Shown: positions 45,691 to 60,341 of the stretch, piece after piece | Position numbering within the stretch: the stretch's first letter is position 1 | Layout of the letters: each line of letters opens with the position of its first letter | DNA from: Prochilodus magdalenae | Taxonomy: Eukaryota; Chordata; Actinopteri; Characiformes; Prochilodontidae | Direction: 5' to 3' | Assembly: GCA_024036415.1 (NCBI GenBank) | Contig: JAMWET010005499.1 | Span: forward strand, 62,001 to 126,000 | Length of the DNA stretch: 64,000 nt | Translations under genes and position numbers: made by a program | Notes under the pieces: generated by a model | What the model was told of the DNA's origin: nothing | The model's input: only the letters and a program-made list of their open reading frames with translations | Database searches by the model: none

Positions 45691-47499
45691 TAAGCAAACC
45701 CCTAGACTACAGTCTCTTATGTCAGTGATGACCTGAGATACGTTTGTTATGAACTCAGTGCAACTAATGCATTGGTCTAGTCTGAAGGTGACACACAAGG
45801 AATTTGAGAACGTGAGCAACACCAAAGAGCTAACATTGTTGCAATTGTTGTTAACATTGCACAATGTTAACAACATGTACTTAAAAAGTGCTTGGAATTG
45901 ATTAGATTCCGATGTGTACATGCAAAAATGTACATCAACACAACTGCTGTCTTCCATCTGTTTTTTCCCTATACGTTTCCTTGCACCTATAGGCTTCATA
46001 AAAGTGACCTTCTGTTCTTATTTTCATTTCTTTCATCATAAATGCATAAAAAAAATCATTGTCTTGCAATATGTTTACTTGCCCCAAAGTTGTGTAATGC
46101 ATGATTTATACATTATGGAGGTTGATTATCAGTATTATTCCTATGTTAAGTGAATACAATACGCAGTAATACCTTATACAGACTTCAGTTCGATTCAGGA
46201 TACACAAATAAGCTGTATCCTCATTTTGCTACACAGAAACTCTGTAAACACTTTCTCCACCCCCTCCTGCTTGAAGTATAAACCAAGCATAAAGTCTAGC
46301 TTCTGCAGTCCACAACACTCTCCTACCACACAGATCCCCTGAAAACAGCCACTTTAGACAAGACATCTAGCTCATCATCCGACAAATGAAATGTGAAACA
46401 GGTAAACACGTCTCCTACAGGGAAAACACAGTTTTCTGCTAGTTTTAGTGCAAATATTGGAAATATATATATATATCAAAGATAAAATAGGCCATAATGT
46501 TTTGACAGTGTTTTATATTGTATTTTATTTTTAGCAAATAAACAGTAAATGTCTATTAACATGTGTAGAAGCGTGTTTTCTGTCAAAAGTGTGTTGACTT
46601 ATTTTCAGAGGCATGCAGATTTTGCATACGACCACACATAATTAATCAAGCTTCCAACTTTTTTCCATTTGTTTCCATCAAACACTAACAAAATCTGGCT
46701 TATATGTAGGTGATGTTTCTTCTTTCTCACTGAACAAGGGAATGGGAGGAACAACAGCTTTTCATCAACTTTAAATCATAATAATAAGCTCCTCCTCTAC
46801 TTACAAATCCAAATAGGGTGTTTCAACATATCTTCATTACGTTTGTTTGAACGAGTGAGAAATAATTGATATTAAAGGCTTTTGCCATCACCAGTGATAA
46901 ACAAGGGTTAACCGATCAGATCAAAGTTGACTGCATTTGTATGGACTCATGTCTTATATATTGATGAATCACACCCTTGACTGTGTCTCTTCTCAGACAA
47001 ATAAAGCTAAAGCCACACTGTGAACTCACTTGGCCTGTGCTCTCTCTCACTGGAGGTAAATAAAAAGCAAGAGGACCAGGCTGTGTTGATAAACGATGGC
47101 AGAGTGCGCAGGTGTTAGTCTCAGATGACTGGAAGTGAGGACTGATGGGTTTGACCATAGAGGATGAGAATGCTGTTGTGGGGCTGTGAGCTTTGTAGTA
47201 CGTCACTGTGTGAACAAACAACACCCGTACATCCAAACATGGAAAAAAAGGCTCTGGGTGAAAAGAGCTTGGGATCTGAAAGAATACTCACGGTCAACGT
47301 CATCTTTGAGGTACATAATCAGACCTCGGAAGTCCATCCCTACGCAGGTTTCGCTATGGGAAAAAATGAATGGTATTGCTGTTACACAAGTGTTCCAAAC
47401 CTATTTAGCTTTACACGGATGTTTCCCCCAAAAGCCAGTGGAGTTTCTGAATAATGAGGTTGCTGAAGAATCGATATATATAGTACAAATCTTTATGAT
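45691..47499. other. Unique DNA with a TA microsatellite
   Basis: No gene found. A short TA repeat lies at about 46464-46478. Confidence 0.4.
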
Positions 47500-47660
47500 T
47501 TGATGGAAGAATCTGATGCCAGAAGAGCATCTAACAATGAAGTTTGGTGGAGGGGGGATAAGGGTTTGGGCCCCCCAAGTTCCAGTGAAGGGTAATGTTA
47601 ATGCTACAGCATACAAAGCCTTTTTAGACAATTACATGCAACTGTTTGGGGTAGTGGACT
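47500..47660 (+). pseudogene. Tc1 family A transposase core fragment
   Basis: The plus strand reads KFGGGGIRVWAPQVPVKGN then VNATAYKAFLDNYM and QLFG. This corresponds to KFGGGGIMVWGCFS...PLVPVKGNxNATAYxDILDxxVL..QQFG in Tc1 transposases, the strand between the first and second catalytic Asp. A deletion removes the GCFSWFGLGPL segment, and the second Asp motif downstream is missing. The fragment is about 50 codons in one open frame. Confidence 0.85.
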
Positions 47661-48489
47661 GGGAATGGAGAAGGAACACAGGTTTCACTAATGGTTTGTG
47701 GATAAGGAGGCTAGGCTAGTACTAAGGGGGTCTGGGGCATGGTTTGAAAATTGATACACAGTAGATCTGTCGCTTAATGTAATTTGTATTAAACCCAGAG
47801 CTATTATCATTTACATATATAATCCATCCACATCAACAGGCACAGATCAAGCAAAGGCAGAGTAACGCCTACTCCTCTGTGTTAGAAACACTGTCCTAAA
47901 TATATTACCTAAATACACATATACACAACATACACACAGATTCTAGATCAGTTCATTCTCAGTTCCTGTTACTAGAAGTTTACTTTATAAGCTACTAGAC
48001 AAAATTTCATGATCTTAGTGACCAATGTTATACTTACTCAGTTAAGCTGAATTACATTTAGAATGAATTTAAAGTAAAAGCTTAAACAGCTTTTCTCTCA
48101 TTATTTCTTCATCACTAACCTCCATCAGGTCTTCCTCTTCAGCCTTATCAGTCTCCTTCTGCTTCTTTCTCTCCTTTACGTTCTTCTCCATTACTAACCG
48201 CTTCCAAATCTTCTCCCTTAGTCCTGTTAGTCTTCTCCTGTGTTCAATAACACATTCTTTTACAAACCAAGAGAACCCTGAGAGATCATCCTTTTTAACT
48301 ATAAGTTTTAACTACACTGCTCTAACAATCATCTGACTGGCTTTGAACAGTTGTCAGCACTTAAAATCTACTTGTTGAGAAATGAATGCCCATGTTGTAG
48401 GGATGGCCAGTGAGCTGTATATTACATATATAGATGTAATAGCCAGTTGTCTACATACTTTTGGAAAAAGGATACATGCAGTATATATG
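47661..48489. other. Unique DNA, partly pyrimidine-rich
   Basis: 48100-48240 is C+T-biased on the plus strand. 'gttgtctacatacttttgg' near 48448 resembles a Tc1 family A terminal repeat and may be a solo end. Confidence 0.4.
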
Positions 48490-49163
48490 TTATAGTCTCA
48501 TTGTCAAAAGAATAGTTGCACTATAGTTGTAGTAGTGTACAATAGTTGGAAGTGTAGGATTGAAGTGCTGTTTAGCAGGAAGATAAAGGTTACCAGGAAC
48601 AAAAAATTATAATAAATTTAGGGTAATATTTATTGAGCTACACATACAGAAGTAGTGCCTCAGTATAGCATCGGGCCGCCATGTTTGCTTGGTGTCCTGT
48701 GATAATCCATTCCATGCATCTTGAATATTCTCACACAGTTCCTGAAGATTTTACCTCAGGAGTGGAGGTGGACGTCGCCTCCACCGACACCAAAGCGGGA
48801 CCCGTCACTGAGTCCCTCTATGACTGTCTGGAACAACATCTTTGAAGTCGTTGGAGATGCTGACATGGTGTTAAGGGCAGTTGCCGTAATGGTCGGCATG
48901 CACATAGTCTGCATGCAACTGTCTGCCAATGGTGCTGACACTGACAGGATGACTAATAGAGCGCAGGCAATCATAGCAGTTGGGTCAATGAAGTACAGCA
49001 ATAAGGCCTGTACTTGCTTACGTCACATGCGCAGCTGACCATGAAACTCAAATCATTTGCATGTCTCACAACGTTGAACCTACCCACCATGTTTCATTCC
49101 TCTCGGTTAATTCCTTCCGGGTGCAGCTATTTGTGCAACTATTCTTTTTGGTGATGAGTGTAT
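48490..49163 (-). mobile_element. Tc1 family F, deletion derivative with both terminal repeats
   Basis: The left end 'attgtcaaaagaatagttgc' and the inverse of the right end 'catcaccaaaaagaatagtt' form terminal inverted repeats of about 30 bp, both bounded by TA. Inside, the minus strand keeps the leader 'gtgagacatgcaaatgattt' and then DPTAMIA, equivalent to DPRATIA of the HTH domain. After a deletion of the core it has 'atcttcaggaactgtgtgag' of the C-terminus. At 674 bp it is the cleanest copy for defining family F ends. Confidence 0.85.
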
Positions 49164-50566
49164 ATTATCCACTTATAATAGAAGCAGCTGCTTCAAGGGC
49201 CAGTTTCCTTTTCTTTCTAAATATGAGGGGAAACATGATGAAATGATTGTCCATTGTTACTGACCGTATGCCACAGAGGCAGACGACAGCGATCAGGTCT
49301 ATAAACACTGGAAAATTCCACTGGATTCCTCGCACATACTGCTTGAGTGTTTTTTTTTTTTCTAAGGAAAGAGAAAGACCGAAGAAGAAGATAGAACCCC
49401 CCATGAGGCAAAGCCATGATGTATTTTAAGAATTATGAAGGTTTAGTGGGTACTCACAGGTCTTTACAGTAAGACAGGATATTGCAGTAAGCTCGATCAT
49501 TTTGAGGGAAATTCCACAGATTTGTCCACAGGAGTTTCTGCGTAATTACATCACATGTAAACACAGTTGTTTAGAGTGGTTTGATGTCAAATGCTCCACT
49601 CTAGAAGGACCTCTGGAGTCCGAACATCCATCAGTACGCCCCGTCATGTACTGATCTTGCTCTAAAATGTTAAAAATATGTTGCCTGAGGCTTGAGACAT
49701 CGGTTTATGATAGTTTGGCTTTAACTCAATTTTTTTTTTAGTTCCTTCGTAGTGGGGATGTACACTTAAGGCAAAATAGTACATAAAAGGGACATCATCG
49801 TTGCTTTGCCATTCAGATTCACCACTAGTTTGCCAGATGGCGTGTAGGTTCGCTGGTCGTTTGGGATAGTAAGTAATATGGCTATAATTGTGTTGCACAC
49901 ATGGTGAACTCTAGTAGCCATCACCACCACTGTAAACAAATCTGATTCAATTCACCTCTCTACAATACACCATTCCACACTAAACCACACATCCCCTCCT
50001 TGATCTCAGAGGAGGACCTTATCCAATCAGGAGCCATTCCGCTTTCTCTCGAGTGCAAATTTCCTGTTTACAATAACCACGCGGCGTCAGCATTAACGCA
50101 GCCTGTTTGAAGATGCAAACATTTAGAGAAGCGGTGACTAAGCACCATTCTGTTTAGACAGGAGTGCACTTTAGGTCAGATGGAAGGCTTTGCTGGAAGA
50201 TGTAAAAGTGGGAACGTATGAGAGAGACTTAAAACACCATGACACGTTACTGTATATACAGAAGATGCACTCGCAAGGGCGAGAGGAAGAAACAGAAATG
50301 ATGGCTTTGTTAACACTGTGACGCAGCCACTCTGATTATTTCCACGCTTCTCAGAAAGAGGATTAGGGCTTGCTGGTTCTTCAGAACTTCAGTGTCGCTG
50401 ACAGTGAGTGCGGCAGGCAAAGCTAAGATAGGGGGAAGAACCTCAGCTGGACCTGCCCTTCAGCTTAAGTGGCTTTTCCCAAAATTGTTGACTCGTGTTT
50501 CTGAGAACTTTGAGGAAAAACTAGTCAAAAACTTTATATTATTGATTCAATATTATTGGGGGAGAT
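49164..50566. other. Unique DNA with a balanced block at about 50000-50480
   Basis: 50000-50480 carries an inverted CCAAT ('ttatccaatcag', near 50020) and several CpGs. No repeat or gene recognised. Confidence 0.3.
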
Positions 50567-51450
50567 AAAAACCCAATTCCAAAAACCGGGATGGTAGGAA
50601 AATGTAAATTAAAAACAGAAAGGCCTGCAAAACTTCTTTGACCGGTATTTAATAGGAAATTCTACAAAGACAAGATATGTAATACTCAACTAATTGTTTT
50701 TGTAACTATACTGTGGCAGCTGCCTCTTACTCCATTGCAGGAGAGGCCTTAAGGGGCGGGTGGTACGCAGAGTGCAACCCCACGTAAAAGGGGTGTTTGA
50801 TGTTCTGGTTCAGGCTGTTGTTTTAAGTTATTAGTTTTTAGTTTTAAGTCATGTTACATATTTGATTTCATATTCTGTGAGTTATTTAATGAGGACTTCT
50901 GCATGGCCTTCAGTGATCTTCAGTTTTCAGCAGCTATTTCTGCCTGCTGTTTACTAAAGAGCATGCCTGAGCAGGACTCATTGACTCCCCCTCTACACGA
51001 CACCACAATACACCCTCAATATTCTCCGTTTGATGCCTACAATCTGTTCCAAAAGGAGAGTAATGTTTTCCACTGTGCTACATCATGTGTTACATTCTGA
51101 TTCATTTTTAACAGTGTTCCTTAATCATTTGGGACCTGATGACACAGACCGTTATAGTTCGGAATTTTTCTCCCATATTCGCTTGATGTAACATCTCAGC
51201 TGCTCAACAGGAAGTCATCAGTGCCTCTGTTGTATACTGCAGTTTATAATGTGCCATATTTCTTTAAAGGGAGTCAGGTCTGGACAGCAGGTAGGCCAAC
51301 CTCCCCTCTTACTAAGTCATGCTGTTGTAACTCTTGCAGAATGTGGCTCGGCTTTGTCTTGTTGAAACCAGCAGCTGACGCCCCATCTTATACTACACCA
51401 CCCCTTTCAATCAAGTACTCTCTGCATTATGTAATGGGACTAGTCAAATG
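50567..51450 (-). mobile_element. Tc1 family P relic, copy 2
   Basis: The left end 'acccaattccaaaaaccggg' is the family P terminus, followed by the subterminal 'acaaagacaagatatgtaat' segment. Transposase sequence resumes at about 51105. The stretch of roughly 380 bp between 50720 and 51105 does not match and may be another insertion. The right terminus is not found. Confidence 0.75.
51105..51365 (-). pseudogene. Tc1-like transposase core fragment (family P)
   Basis: Minus-strand reading gives FQQDKAEPHSARVTTA, which includes the second catalytic Asp, at about 51361-51314. WPTCCPDLTPFKEIWHII follows at about 51300-51240, corresponding to WPACSPDLSPIENVWRIM with the catalytic Glu at about 51255. 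A stop splits the TTAWLRSKR helix. Downstream, VEQL..YIKRIWEK corresponds to LEQLxxCIxQEWE. Everything before the second Asp is missing. Confidence 0.85.
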
Positions 51451-51629
51451 ACACAGTGCAGGGTTTATTTGTGATCAGGGCTGTGACTCCACCTAGTGGT
51501 GCCTCTAAATTCTCCACAAAGTAAAGCTACAGGTGCTGTATAATACAGGACTATACTAACAACAGTGGAAGTGAATTTATATACCGCACTGCTCAGCAAA
51601 ATGTATTCTGGAATGTTTTATTAAGACAT

Positions 51630-51923
51630 AGATTTTTTAGATTTAGATCCCTTGTTGATCCCACAGTGGGGAAATTTAGTCTCCGCATTTAACCCATCCG
51701 TGAAGTGAAACACCACAAACACACTCACTAGTGAACACACTAGGGGGCAGTGAGCACACTTACCCGGAGCAGTGGGCAGCCCTATCCACGGCGCCCGGGG
51801 AGCAGTTAGGGGTTAGGTGCCTTGCTCAAGGGCACCTCAGTCGTTACTGTAGGCTCAGGGAATAGAACCAGCGACCCTCCAGTCACAAGGCTGGTTCCCC
51901 AACCTCCAGCCCACGACGGCCCC
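51630..51923 (-). mobile_element. tRNA-derived SINE, second family
   Basis: On the minus strand it starts 'ggggccgtcgtgggctggag' (box A-like TGGGCTGGAGGTTGGG). Box B is GGTCGCTGGTTCTATTCCC, the complement of 51858-51876. The body includes 'gaggtgcccttgagcaaggc' and the tail 'ccactgtgggatcaacaagg'. This is a widespread teleost element. Its tail differs from the other SINE family, implying a different LINE partner. Confidence 0.8.
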
Positions 51924-51944
51924 AAAACAGAAAAGGGTGGTTTA

Positions 51945-52062
51945 ATAATATTATTTAATTATTAATTATTATTAATTAATTATTTAATTGTTAATAATAA
52001 CTACTCTCAACATTTAATTTAATTTGTTAATTTGATTTATTAATAATAACTACTCTCAACAT
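51945..52062. repeat. A+T-rich patch with a 23-bp direct repeat
   Basis: 'aataataactactctcaaca' and its flanking bases occur twice exactly, at 51991-52013 and 52040-52062, within a region made almost only of 'ttaat' words. Confidence 0.85.
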
Positions 52063-53337
52063 CACACAGCTTCCTAGGTCCTCGTCCTTTTTTTATTTGG
52101 AAGTTAAGGGAAGTTTTTATTAAGGTTTATTTATTAAGGTATTAAGACTGTTACTGGTTGAAACATCAACAATTGTTTGGAATATAAATTTGACAGGTTG
52201 CTTCATCCTATTAATTCCTCCTTTGAATATCTATGATTTCAAAACCTGTACATCTTAAATGTGGTTTATTTATGAAGAAAAATAATAGCAATAATATTAG
52301 CAGTAGTAGTAACATTATTTATGAATATCTGGATTATAAGTCTACTCCTTGTGTCATAGTTTTACAAGTATGGTTAGTCCTGTTATTAGTGCCTTTGCTG
52401 TGCATCTTCCTATGAACTATGCAGACGTTTGAGCATGCATGTCAAGTTGTCATGTATTGTTGATTTTGACTCTAAAATAGGTTAACACATCCTCTACAGG
52501 GAAGATCCTTAAATATGGTCTGTTCTGCAAATTTTAATGCACAAAATCCTAATTTTTTTTAAAAATCCTAAAACATAATATTTGCCATTATCTTTACACA
52601 GGCTTTTCACATGTATGTTAAACTGAGCAAATAAACATAAATGGCTACTAGAGTATGTATACTGCAACAAAACACTAAGTTGAGCAGAGAAGCCTAAACT
52701 TAGGCATGCACTCAGCTGTGTGGACCGGAAACCTGTGCAAACACACTTTGGCCACCAGGTGGAGCTGCTGTCCTGTGTACGTTCATTGTTCACGTTTTTA
52801 GGAAAGAGCGTGTAATGTAATGAATTTAAGGTGTTTCGTTTTTCGATGTATTTACATCAGAAGTGATCACTGTCTTATTATCATTATGGGACATTAGATT
52901 AGCATTTATTGAGCCTTTAAGTGTAGTGACTATTCTTACAGCAGGTCAGGCAACACAAAGAACGGGTTTCGACGCGGTGGGTATAAGGGTAAGTGGGACG
53001 CGCAGGGAGCAGGCATCACGGAGTATATGCAATTAGTAGCCTGAGTTTAGAGCCCCGTATGACGTTGCAGGAGAGGTGCGTTTCTCTATTATCTCTCCAG
53101 CGGACTGGAGCGACAGAATGTGTGTGTGCATGTGTGTGTGTGATGATTGAAAACCACAAAGCGGGGGAAAAGCTCGGGGAATAGAAATTATAATTAAAGT
53201 CAACGGGGGATGACAGGCCTTCTGCTTGCAGGAGTTAGAGGTCCTATTGGAGGCGGCAAAGCAGAATCATAATAATGCAGAGACCCACCTCTGCCGCCCG
53301 AGACGCTTAACAAGTCCTAATGAATAATGGAGGAGAG
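52063..53337. other. Unique DNA with a CpG-containing block at 52960-53330
   Basis: 52960-53330 has more CpGs than average, a TG microsatellite at about 53119-53143 and homeodomain-like cores (TAATTA). It precedes a CT microsatellite. Possible regulatory block. Confidence 0.3.
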
Positions 53338-55302
<1,965 letters not shown>

Positions 55303-55447
55303 CTCTTAAAAAAGGTTTTTCTATGATTCTTGGGTCGTAAGTACAGTGCTAGGAAAAACCTTTAATTGGTATACAACCTTTACAATGTTGGTTCTTCATA
55401 CACACACACAAACCTCATTTACAAAAGCAGTTCTTTAAAGAACCGCC
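55303..55447. mobile_element. Possible MITE of the 'actcttaaaaaaggtt' type
   Basis: It starts 'acactcttaaaaaaggtttt' and ends near 'aagaaccgcccattaatcta' and 'agggtgta', with 'gttctt' and 'aagaac' words inverted in between. Fish genomes hold abundant short elements with such ends, but the terminal repeats here are imperfect. Confidence 0.4.
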
Positions 55448-57821
55448 CATTAATCTAAGGGTGTAGCCTGGGTTGAGACATTTTCCTATGACACATGGAT
55501 ATAGGAAAGAAATGGCATAAGCTATTAAACGGCTTTTAAAAATATGAACGCCTTCAAATGTACTTAAGTATGGAAAGTAAAAGTATGATTTATTACGGCT
55601 CTAATGTTTATTATGGCTCTAATGTCCTATTAGAATTTCTAGAACAAGACTCATAATCAACTCATTTTAGTTTCAGAGTCACTAGTGTTACTCTTGGTCG
55701 ACCAGTCTTTTAATAGAAGGTCATTAATTAGTCTGACATTGATGTCTATTCAAATGACCATAAGCACAAAATACTGGTGAACAGTTTCCATTAGCTAAAA
55801 ACAAGCTCAAAGCAACGTGAGCACTGTACCCTGATTGGTGGGCTCGCTCCAAGCTTCTTTCGTTTAGACCGTCATGTTTTAATGCACACATAAGTCAAAA
55901 GGAAGGCCAGATTCTACATAATGCAGTGGAGTAAAACTAAGACATTAGACTTGTTAACTAACAGTACAGTAACCAGTAACGTTTACTGATTTACTGTCCA
56001 CCACTGCAGTATCCAAAGAGAACGAGAACTCTTCGCTATTGTCATCCGTACAAAGTCAATAATGCATTCGAGACCTGAGGTTTCCGTGAAATCCGACCCA
56101 AACCCTTTAAAAACTGTACCACTGTTACTTAAAGCAGTGAAAGGTATCTTGCAGAGCACAAGTAACCTTAAGCAATGTAGGGTGGGCAATGTCATGGCCC
56201 TCTCCTTTAGATCTACTTGACTATAAATGAAATCCTAATCACAGATGGCTTTACTGCTACATGACTCTATACAACAAACAAAATTGCGCTTAGCAAGCTG
56301 ACTCAGAAGATCACAGCTATCTAATGCTACAGCCAGTCATTGCTGCTATTCCAACTCATTAATCAATGTGTCACTTTTTATACACAGAGACAGAATAATA
56401 AATCCAGGTTTAATTCATTAGTGCACAAACCATTTACCTCATCACAAGAACTGCAATGTCACTCACTCATTCATCCCTGCCTATCATCTAGATGTCTTTC
56501 ATATGGTAAATATCCTAATATGTAAATATCTTGAAATGACATGTTGGATTGTCTATGGATTCTATAGAGATGTATAGAAACCTGTTTAATGCTGTTTAAA
56601 GCCTGTTGTTCCTCTAAATTGTCGCTGGAATGCTCCAATAATTCATGCCCATTTGATCATTCACCGCCAGCGCAGAGTTAATAGACTTTTGTTTATCATT
56701 CCCATCTCTCGCAGCAGGGGTTAGATGATTCCCTCACTAATCTCTGGAGACCCACAAGGAGAGACAAGGAGAACGGCAGCGCATGTAAAGAGACGAATGT
56801 ATGACTAATTAAATAAATTGATTAAAAGGACCAAATCAATTGCCTTACAGCCAGCAATGAAGATGAGGCACTTAATTTAACATGAACTTGCAAGAGTAAG
56901 CAGTAAAGGGGAAGGCTGCCCACTGCACAAGGGAGGGATGCTGGAAGTAATAACGAGGCTTAGTACACTTCTTGCAATGCTGTGTCCGCAGTCCGACTTC
57001 TCCGGTTAAAGGAAAAGTTCAGTGACAAATCAAACATACATATTTATCCCAGATGTAGTCATCTGACCGGAACATATTTGCTGTATGAAGTGAGATCATT
57101 AGGACTGGATGCTTTAGGTTTGCACTGAAGTGCCTAACTAGTAATGAAAGCTTACACGCCAATTAGCTTCAGCTTTAGGCTATTGGACCTGAAACTAGTG
57201 ATGGCTGAAACTCAAGATGAAGATGACAATAAACAGTTTGCAGAAAACAAACTTACCAAATTGATTACAGCATGTAGGCTGCAGTGTGTCCCACGAAACC
57301 CAGCATCTGTAATAACAGAGAACAGTTCATCATCCAAGGCAACACTGTCCATCATATGTTGCCTATGGCGTGCATGTTGACGCATGTTTGTTAATTTTAT
57401 CAGGTGAAGTTAGCGTGCTAGTGGGGACCATTGTTTTAGCTTCTGTTTTGTCATATTCTGTGTATCGAGCAGGGTGTTGTGTTGTTTTTGCCAGTATCAG
57501 CAGTATCATCGAATATCGTATCTACCTTTAAGAAGAACAGAGATCATAAATCACATGTCCTTCAAATGGTTAAACACAGCCAATATATATCCACTGTTGG
57601 CCTGCTGATGTTCAAACATCATAGCTCAGCAAAATTATAAATTATAAATCTATAGTCTATAGTACACTATAGAAAAATATAGCACTTATTACGATGAGCA
57701 AAGAAATATGTACAAGTCTATCTACAAAAAATTCAGATATAACTGTATTAGCAGAAAATGACAAAGATAATGACAATACTGAATAATCATAATAAGCATG
57801 TGTATGTGCATGTGCATGTGT
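55448..57821. other. Unique DNA with a regulatory-looking block at 56600-57000
   Basis: 56600-57000 is balanced, has TAATTA at 56806-56811 and several TTTGTTTA/forkhead-like and CAAT words, and matches no repeat recognised here. The rest is ordinary A+T-rich DNA. Confidence 0.3.
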
Positions 57822-58042
57822 GGTTGGTGTGACTCAGCGGATAACACCACCATCCACCTTGGAACCACTACCACATGTGGGAGACTGGGGTTTGAATCCC
57901 GGTCTGGGTGACTATGCTGTTCTAAGCCAATAAGAGTCCTTGGGCAAGACTCCTAACACTACACTGGCCTACCTGTAATATGAATACCCTTGTAAGTCGC
58001 TCTGGATAAGAGCGTCAGCTAAATGCCATACATGTAAATGCA
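57822..58042 (+). mobile_element. tRNA-derived SINE, full length
   Basis: It starts 'ggttggtgtgactcagcgga' (box A TGACTCAGCGG, with an A for G change). Box B GGTTTGAATCC lies at 57889-57899. The tail reads 'cttgtaagtcgctctggata' and 'agagcgtcagctaaatgcca'. It is the only plus-strand copy of this family here. Confidence 0.9.
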
Positions 58043-58082
58043 TACAGACATTGATTGGAAAGCAACAACATTAGGTGTTATC

Positions 58083-58142
58083 CTCTGCTGTAAAGTTACC
58101 ATTTTGGAGAGACTTGTATTTTTTTGGACAGTGATGATGTAT
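58083..58142. mobile_element. MITE family M, terminal fragment
   Basis: 'ctgtaaagttaccattttgg' and 'agagacttgtatttttttgg' match the right end of the copies at 18.8 and 23.9 kb. The left part is missing. Confidence 0.65.
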
Positions 58143-60341
58143 ATTCATCAAACACAAATGAAAAAGCTTGAAAATGCCCAAACAACATATTTTATTCTTA
58201 ATGTAATGTAGTGTCTGAAATACATTTAAAATAAATAAAAATGTAATTCATATATAATTCTTTTCTGATACATCAGCCACCAAATGATGAGTGATGTCAA
58301 CTTTTGTTTTCAGTTTTTTTTAAAAGGATAGTGTTACAGTGATTATTATGTCTAATGTATACTGCTCAATGTTATGGTCTTTACAGTCCCGCTTTAATTT
58401 TTAATGCGAGTAAAACATCAAGGGAGTGCTATACGTGATTCTGAAAAGAAGGAGCTGTTAGCTATTCATGCTTGTAGTAAATGTGAACACATGCCCCTAT
58501 GTGAAATACTATTGGAGACTGGAAGTGTTCAGATGCAAAGCATCAGTGGTAGAACTATGCTACTGATATACCAGGTTTAGAATGTAAAAAAGTCTTATGG
58601 CGTACTGTTATTGATGAGTATATAAGTAAATGTATGAAAGTATATTGCTTAGAATAAAAACAACAGTAGCAGTCATTCTGAAGTCTGTATTTTGTAAATG
58701 CTATTGTCCAGTTGTACTGATATTGGTATGTTATACAGGGCAAGAAACCAACCAAACAAGAATGATTGTCGTAATGCTAATTGGTGGAGTTTAAATGTCC
58801 ATCATTCGGTTGCTACATTTTTATAGCTAAAGTTCCATATCTCTAAAAAAGCTCAGTCTGTGCTGATCAGCAATGTTAGCAGTGAGAGTAATGCTATGTA
58901 GAGTTACACTGTAAATCTGCATAACTCCACTGTAGAGTTCCACATACTGCTGTAACAAATTTGTTTTGCTTATTCGGCCCAAATGCTGCTTGAACTAACC
59001 TTTCCAGTTAAAGGCTCCTATATAGAGCTTCAGTATCCAACAGTACTGAGAGTTCTACTGTTCCAGTCCAGGCTTAAAAATGGAGTGCCCTAACTGAGGG
59101 GCTTAGAACTGCAGAACAGCTGCTAAGGACTGGGTTTTTTTTTTTTTTTTGGGCTCCCTGTCAGACTGCTATTGGCCTTGACCACAGCCTAATGTGTTTG
59201 CGCCTTTGGTGCCTTAACTCTGTTCCTTTGTTGTTGAAGTGTATCGATTGACCGTATGCTAGCATTAAACTCACAGAGGCACCTTGGAGAATCTACTTCT
59301 GTGTCCTCTAACTCCGAACACAGAGGACATCCAGCAGAAGAGCGGGGGAGAAGTTTCTCTCATCAGCCCAGAGGCTGGCGGTCAGCTTGGGGAATAATCT
59401 CAGTCCCCTGTCTCCTACCTATCACAATGGAGCGGGGGAGGGGAGAACGGAACAGAAAGACTGAGAAAGACAGAAAGGGGGGTAAACGCAAAAGAGCAAT
59501 CAAGAGGAGTAATTACTGCAGATCAGGTGGTTCATGTGCCATGTGACAGGAACTCCATCACCGAATAATCAATCAGCATCATTGGCCCAATTTCTTTTCT
59601 GGTTTTACTGACCTTCTGAATGTTCTAACACTCTTGGTTCACTAAACGTGGGACGCTCATGAATGCATTTGTGAATTAAGACAGACGGTTAAATGTGTAG
59701 ATCAGAAAGCCATGCTAAAATGACCAACAATCATAGGCCCAACTGTGGTCAGCTACCTTCCTGATCTTTAACTGGCCACCAGACAGGCAGCTTCATGAAT
59801 GTAGAAGTAAACAGGTACGGAAAACTCGCTGGGTAATAGCTCCAACACTGAATAAAGGGTAGGAGGTTTCAGTTAGCATGATGTCATAGACATACTGATA
59901 AGTGATGGCCATTTGCTTTTATTCAATGCTATCAAAATTAGCTTCCAACTAAGTGGACCTATAAAACGGCCAAAATGAATTCATTACCATCACAGCATCT
60001 GCTGCTGACACTTTTACTTAAACGTACAGGGGTATGATGTTTCTTGATATCTTGAGAATGGGAGGTCTTTTGGGAAAACCTGGCCGGCTGGTCTTGGGGG
60101 GCTGGCTGCTTTAAACTCTATTCTAGCAGATAAATGCAGAAGGAAGGTGGATATATATTGTTATGCTATAAAGCTGAAAGCAGCCATAGATAACTGTTCC
60201 AATCATCATTACAATGACAGAATGATAGAAACAACAGAATGATCGAAATGACTCTTCAGGTGGGGAGGACAACAAGCTAAGAGCCAAAGTTAGCAGGTTA
60301 GCTGGCTATCTAGATATTCTACTTCGGGTTTGTGTTAGTGC
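58143..60341. other. Unique DNA with a poly-T run and a balanced block at 59220-59600
   Basis: The T-homopolymer is at about 59135-59150. 59220-59600 has a higher G+C content and a 96-codon plus frame without a known domain. I do not call a gene. Confidence 0.3.

Noticed and set aside
46395..52540. Weak resemblance between about 46395-46460 and 52480-52540
   Set aside because: Shared words are short ('aacac', 'ctacaggga') and the alignment needs many gaps. Could be chance in A+T-rich DNA.
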